A stretch of DNA of 33,547 bases from Planctomycetota bacterium (GTDB lineage: Bacteria > Planctomycetota > Brocadiia > JAADGH01), in contig JAADGH010000051.1 in the NCBI GenBank assembly GCA_013152475.1, positions 1 to 33,547 of the forward strand. Reading direction: 5' to 3'. Both the position numbers and the translations under genes were made by a program. The notes below the pieces were generated by a model. The model was not told the origin of the DNA. It saw only the letters and a program-made list of their open reading frames with translations, and did not search any database. How positions within the stretch are numbered: position 1 is the stretch's first letter; each line of letters starts with the position of its first letter. Shown one piece after another: positions 29,751 to 33,547 of this stretch.

Positions 29751-30887
29751 TCACCGAACCCGCGCCAGGAGCGTGTCGCCCTTCCAGCCGTCAGCTGGAA
29801 GCGTTTCGCCAACAGTAACCCATGACTCCTGCGGACTGACATTGGTGACATGGAAGTTGCCCATGCGGGCGACGTGGGTCGCATCGTTCACGCCGTCGCC
29901 GATGAGGGGGAGCACTACACGTTCACTATCGCGAATGATCCGGAGTGCCTCCGGCTCCACCTGAGCCAGGTAGAGCGGGGCGCGCCAACGCATGACGTTC
30001 ACGTTGTCCTTCGCCTTCCGCGTGTAAACGAGGAAGAGGGCGCGGCTGTGCGTAAGCCAGTGCTGCTGCGTGGTGGACATCGTCAGGGGCTCGCCATCGT
30101 CCCAACACCACGGCTTGATGTCCGCCCACTGAAGTCCATCGTCGGAAACGGTGGCGTATCCATGCCCGTCCTCGGCGCGGATCGTCATGTAGAAGCGGTC
30201 CTGGAAGCGCGTCATGCTCGGTTCGAGTAGTCCCCTGTCGACAGCCAGCCGGAGCTCACTCCCGCACCGGAGGACCTTCACGTTTTCGCCATCAAAGGAA
30301 CACAGCACCGACCCTACCGCTCGGTCTTTCCGGCCGAGCGACCCGAAGGAAATGGGCACAACCAGATGCCCGTCGTCCAGCGTCACGCGCTGCCCGCAGC
30401 CGCAGGTGTAGATGCCCGAGCCGCGCGGGTCGTCCCATTCCAGCTTCCGCCGGTCGGACCATTGCCCGTCCTTGCTCCGCACCACGTAGACCGGGTAGCG
30501 TCCCTCGCTCGGGCGGGTGAGCTTGTTGTCTTTGTAGTAGACGTTGTGTCCCATGGCCAGGACGAGGCCGGTCGGCGGATGGTACTCGGGCACGACATCG
30601 CACACACCGTCTTCGATGCCATCGGGATGGGGCCGGCGGCCGAAGGAGGGGATCGGCTCGGGGGGCGTCCACGTGGCGCCCATGTCCTCGGATACCGACC
30701 AGTGCACCGGGCCGAAGATATCGGAGCCGGTGATCGACTGGCAGGTCATCAGGGCAATCGGGTTGGGCCTTGCCGGTATCATGCAGGCGCGCGGGTGGAA
30801 CCACGTGGTCCCTTCCTTGCGGCCGTTCCAGATCACGCACCGTTCGATTTTCTCAATCACCTTTGATCCTTTGTTCTCAAGAGGCAT
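29751..30887 (-). CDS. BNR/Asp-box sialidase-like beta-propeller protein
   Basis: This 378-residue protein of the exo-alpha-sialidase-like superfamily has no signal peptide and so is probably cytosolic. Asp-box-like motifs mark the propeller blades: VHWSVSEDMGATWTPPEP, VVRSKDGQWSDRRKLEW and ATVSDDGLQWADIKPW. An RPNPIALMTCQS strand and an EPSMTRFQDRFYMTIRAEDG strand supply Arg and Glu residues typical of the fold, but I cannot place a full sialidase Arg triad, so sialic acid specificity is not claimed. GAGGAA precedes the ATG at 30887. Its first 11 bases overlap the end of the URO-D-like gene, so the two are translationally coupled. Confidence 0.8.
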   Translation of the reverse strand: MPLENKGSKVIEKIERCVIWNGRKEGTTWFHPRACMIPARPNPIALMTCQSITGSDIFGPVHWSVSEDMGATWTPPEPIPSFGRRPHPDGIEDGVCDVVPEYHPPTGLVLAMGHNVYYKDNKLTRPSEGRYPVYVVRSKDGQWSDRRKLEWDDPRGSGIYTCGCGQRVTLDDGHLVVPISFGSLGRKDRAVGSVLCSFDGENVKVLRCGSELRLAVDRGLLEPSMTRFQDRFYMTIRAEDGHGYATVSDDGLQWADIKPWCWDDGEPLTMSTTQQHWLTHSRALFLVYTRKAKDNVNVMRWRAPLYLAQVEPEALRIIRDSERVVLPLIGDGVNDATHVARMGNFHVTNVSPQESWVTVGETLPADGWKGDTLLARVR

Positions 30888-31983
30888 TGTATTCCTCGAC
30901 GATCTTCCCCACGACACGAATCCGCTCGATGTCCCCCGTTGAAGAGATCTCGTCGGAGATGCCGAGGACGAGCTTGGGGGCGAACATCTCAATCAGGCGG
31001 TGCGTGAAGTCTTCCAGCTCGGATACGGAGTAGTACTCGTCGAAAAGCACGGCCGGCAAACCGTCGATGAGGAACATCTCATCGCCCAGACCTTCCTTGA
31101 TCTCCTCGAGCGTCACATCGCCCTGGGGCTTGGGCGTGATGGCCTCGATGCCGTCGAGCTTCGTCTCGCGCGCAAGGGGGAGCAGCGCCTTCGTGTCGCC
31201 GTCCCAGTGGGCGTGGATGAATTTCCCGGCGGCGTGGAGCTTCTCGCACCGCTTGTGGTAGGCCGGCAGGACGTGTTCGCGAAAGAGGTCGGGCGGCAGC
31301 GTGGCGCAGTGGATGTTGTCGCCGAAGTTGATGATGTCCACGGGCGAGTCGTTGATCACATCGATCAACCGGCTGTGGCATTCATCCAGCGCATTGAAAT
31401 AAGCGCGCACGGTGTCGGGCCAGTCGTAGAGGGCGTAAATTCCGTTCTGCACGCCCATGGTGTTGATGAACAGATTCTGGATGTTGACCCGTGGTATGTA
31501 CATGGTCGGCGCGCCGAGGTCGCCCCACTCTTCCTGAAGCTGATCGAACTTGGCCTGGTCCCACTCCCACGTGGTGTTCTCGGTTCGCCATGTGGCGACC
31601 TTCATCTCCTCCTCGGTGGCGATCTCCCACTTGACATGGATGATGTGGGGGTTGCTCGCGCTCTTCCGGTGCACGGCCACCTGCCGTCCCACGGGCGTGT
31701 TGATCGTGATCTCGGTGTCGGTGTCGTTCAGGGCGCGTTGGGCGTGCCTCACCTCGGGAGGCTCGATCCGCTTGAAGCACGTGTTGTATGGGTAGATGCG
31801 GGCGGAGCACTTGAGCTCTCTGAAGATCTCCGGCATCGTCATCCCGTCGAACGGTTCAGGGAGCTTTTCCCCGGCGAACCGTTTGTCATTGACCCAACAT
31901 CCAATCCGGGGCTGCCAGATGATCCGACCGCCGGACTGTCCGAAGACGACCTGTCGGTGTAGCTCAGCGAAGTTTGTATCCAA
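30877..31983 (-). CDS. Uroporphyrinogen decarboxylase (URO-D)-like family protein
   Basis: A 368-residue TIM-barrel protein of the URO-D/MtaA superfamily. Members not tied to haem synthesis include corrinoid-dependent methyltransferases and uncharacterised proteins common in Planctomycetes and Lentisphaerae. Visible stretches are FGDNIHCATLPPDLFREHVL, the metal-site-like KFIHAHWDGDTKALLPLA and LDGIEAITPKPQGDVTLEEI, all typical of the branch. HemE-type N-terminal arginine motifs are absent, so true haem function is unlikely. The TTG at 31983 has AAAGGA upstream at good distance; an earlier TTG (32010) would add 9 residues. Its promoter is at 32028-32057. It forms an operon with the sialidase-like gene and is divergent from the DUF3604 gene. 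Confidence 0.85.
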   Translation of the reverse strand: MDTNFAELHRQVVFGQSGGRIIWQPRIGCWVNDKRFAGEKLPEPFDGMTMPEIFRELKCSARIYPYNTCFKRIEPPEVRHAQRALNDTDTEITINTPVGRQVAVHRKSASNPHIIHVKWEIATEEEMKVATWRTENTTWEWDQAKFDQLQEEWGDLGAPTMYIPRVNIQNLFINTMGVQNGIYALYDWPDTVRAYFNALDECHSRLIDVINDSPVDIINFGDNIHCATLPPDLFREHVLPAYHKRCEKLHAAGKFIHAHWDGDTKALLPLARETKLDGIEAITPKPQGDVTLEEIKEGLGDEMFLIDGLPAVLFDEYYSVSELEDFTHRLIEMFAPKLVLGISDEISSTGDIERIRVVGKIVEEYNAS

Positions 31984-32027
31984 GAGAATCCTTTCATTGT
32001 CGAGGCGCAAGTGCTATCGTGATTGCG

Positions 32028-32057
32028 ATTGTAGTGGGGCGCCGGCTGGTCTGTCAA
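32028..32057 (-). promoter_or_regulatory. Promoter of the URO-D-like/sialidase-like operon
   Basis: On the minus strand TTGACA (32052-32057), an 18-bp spacer and TACAAT (32028-32033) predict a start near 32021, about 38 nt before the TTG start. The divergent DUF3604 gene begins only 20 bases beyond the -35, so the two must share control sequence. Confidence 0.75.
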
Positions 32058-32077
32058 GCACAAGAGGAGTATCGGCT

Positions 32078-33538
32078 GTGGAAATTACGGGCTTCTTCGT
32101 CGCGGCGCCGTCAACTGTAAACGTGGGGGAGGAATTCTCCATCGGCGTGAAGGTGTTGTGCACACCGTACTTCGTCGGCGCCAAGTGCAACTGGCGGCAC
32201 AGGGCGCCCTGCGTGGCAGGGCCATACAATCTCTCTCCCCGAGGCATCACCTACATGGACAATGTGCCCCCGGACTGGAGGGGCACGATCCGCATCGAAG
32301 GGGACGGAGGGTATGCAGGCCCCACGGAGCTTTCGTTCGAGAATGTGTCCGGGCTCTACGAAGATGACAACCGCCCCATCACACGAATCCACGGACTGAA
32401 GTTCAGCAGGCCCGGCACGAAGTTCATCACGATCCGCGACCCCCGCTCCGGTGTCGCGGCGCGAAGCAACCCCATCGTTGTCAGCGCGGCGGCGCTCGAT
32501 GAGCGAATCTATTGGGGCGATCTTCACAGCCAGACGTTTTTCAGCGATGGCCTCCGCTGCCCGGAAGAGCTCTACTCCTTCGCGCGCGACGAGGCATTCC
32601 TCGACATCTTTGCCATCTCCGACCATACCGAACCGCTGACGGATCGGCAATGGGACTATTTCGTAAACGTCACAAACGACTTCAACACTCCGGGCGAGTA
32701 CGTCACACTCGTCGGCCTCGAATGGACGAATTCGAAGATCGGGCATCGAAACGTCTACTACCCCGGCAGCGCCGGCCCCATCCTGCGCAGCAATGACCCG
32801 ACGCAGTCAAGCCTGGACGAGGTCTACCGAGTCGCCCAACGCGAAGGCGCGCTCGTGATCCCCCATCACTCCGCCAATGTGACGATGGGCGTGAACTGGG
32901 ACCTGGGCCACGATCCCGAGGTCGAACGGCTTGTGGAGATCTACTCGATCTGGGGGAACAGTGAGCGATCGGCTTCCGCCGGAAACACACGCCCCATCCG
33001 GACCAGCAAGGGAGAGCGGGACGGCCAGCACGTGCTCGACGCGCTGGGCCGGGGATATCGTTTCGGGTTCATCGGCGGCGGCGACATCCACGATGGTCGC
33101 CCGGGCGACGAGCTGCATTCGCGACAGAACCCGCCGGAACAGTATCCCCTGCTCTGGCGGCAGGGCATCATGGGTGTCTGGGCGCCGAAGCTGACACGCG
33201 AGGCCATCTTCGAGGCGCTGTGGAACCGGCGTGTTTTCGCGACGACGAATGTCAGGATGTTCCTGACGTTTCACGTCTGCGGGCAGCCGATGGGGTCGGA
33301 GACCACTCATTCCGGCCCGCGATCCATCGAGGTGCACGCCGCCAGCGAGGTCCCCATCGCAAAGGTCGAGATCGTGAAAAACGGTCACGACGCGTTTGTC
33401 ACTGAGCCCGGGGAATGCGAAGTCCAGTGGGCAGAGGAAGACCCGGATGCCGATTCGGAGGCGTGGTACTACGTCCGCGTGACCCGCACCGACGGCGAGA
33501 TGGCGTGGTCCAGTCCGGTGTGGGTGGCGACGGAATGA
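32078..33538 (+). CDS. DUF3604 / PHP-superfamily protein
   Basis: The 486-residue protein has an N-terminal beta domain (about residues 1-140) followed by a DUF3604 domain of the PHP metal-dependent phosphoesterase superfamily. The first metal motif is IYWGDLHSQTFFSDG; the second residue of the usual H-x-H is Gln. Further metal-site stretches are FAISDHTEPLTDRQWDYF, ALVIPHHSANVTMG and FIGGGDIHDGRPGDE. The last 90 residues form a beta sandwich. There is no signal peptide. The start is GTG at 32078 with AGAGGAG about 8 bases upstream; the frame is open further but crosses the divergent promoter. The substrate is unknown. Family members often sit near sugar, sulfatase or sialidase-like genes, as here. 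Confidence 0.88.
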   Translation: MEITGFFVAAPSTVNVGEEFSIGVKVLCTPYFVGAKCNWRHRAPCVAGPYNLSPRGITYMDNVPPDWRGTIRIEGDGGYAGPTELSFENVSGLYEDDNRPITRIHGLKFSRPGTKFITIRDPRSGVAARSNPIVVSAAALDERIYWGDLHSQTFFSDGLRCPEELYSFARDEAFLDIFAISDHTEPLTDRQWDYFVNVTNDFNTPGEYVTLVGLEWTNSKIGHRNVYYPGSAGPILRSNDPTQSSLDEVYRVAQREGALVIPHHSANVTMGVNWDLGHDPEVERLVEIYSIWGNSERSASAGNTRPIRTSKGERDGQHVLDALGRGYRFGFIGGGDIHDGRPGDELHSRQNPPEQYPLLWRQGIMGVWAPKLTREAIFEALWNRRVFATTNVRMFLTFHVCGQPMGSETTHSGPRSIEVHAASEVPIAKVEIVKNGHDAFVTEPGECEVQWAEEDPDADSEAWYYVRVTRTDGEMAWSSPVWVATE

Positions 33539-33547
33539 CCGCGACGA

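Noticed and set aside
29731..29753. GATCCG/CGGATC inverted repeat near the end of the sialidase-like gene as a terminator
   Set aside because: It overlaps the coding sequence end, has an 11-nt loop and no T-run in either direction.

Overview
The window is a GC-rich bacterial chromosome segment with no phage, plasmid, CRISPR or tRNA signature. The lineage looks like the Planctomycetota/Hydrogenedentota/Sumerlaeota side of the tree, at low confidence. The hints are two surface beta-structure proteins with a planctomycete-style N-terminal 'EELExR(I/V)(S/T)P' motif, a Minf_1886-family protein, a DUF4091 protein, a ceramidase-like hydrolase, a URO-D-like protein and many short palindromic repeats. 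Sigma70-type promoters (TTGACA, 16-18 bp, TATAAT-like) are easy to read. TTG and GTG starts are frequent, each behind a clear Shine-Dalgarno sequence.

Layout. 1-455 (-): 5' end of a surface beta-helix protein, divergent from an HEXXH-containing protein (999-2171, +). Then an EamA transporter (+) converging with cardiolipin synthase (-). 4815-5858 holds a mosaic of hairpin repeats and then a leucine attenuator ahead of leuA: promoter, leader peptide with ten Leu codons, antiterminator and intrinsic terminator. leuA is followed by a truncated methyltransferase remnant, ricT/PSP1, a Minf_1886 gene and cobT. 10444-15351 (+): a secreted DUF4091 protein with jelly-roll-like modules and a ceramidase-like protein. 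15486-17300 (-): a second surface beta-solenoid protein. 17925-18765 (+): rplM-rpsI. 18897-21149 (-): an unusual transketolase-like enzyme. 21561-28828 (+): an RluD-type pseudouridine synthase, then zinc alcohol dehydrogenase, SDR, aldo/keto reductase and a very large secreted tandem esterase. Two small proteins follow. 29751-31983 (-): a URO-D-like/BNR-sialidase-like overlapping pair, divergent from a DUF3604 protein (32078-33538, +).

How it fits together. Housekeeping blocks (leuA, ricT, cobT, rplM-rpsI, rluD) alternate with genes suited to scavenging complex carbohydrates or lipids: DUF4091, ceramidase-like, esterase, sialidase-like and three oxidoreductases. The most interesting signals are regulatory. 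One is the Leu-codon attenuator of leuA. The other is a 14-bp box (ATGGGGAAACTCCT) found four times, always 13-14 bp upstream of a -35 hexamer. There are also families of tiny hairpins whose arms change together while their three-base loops are kept.
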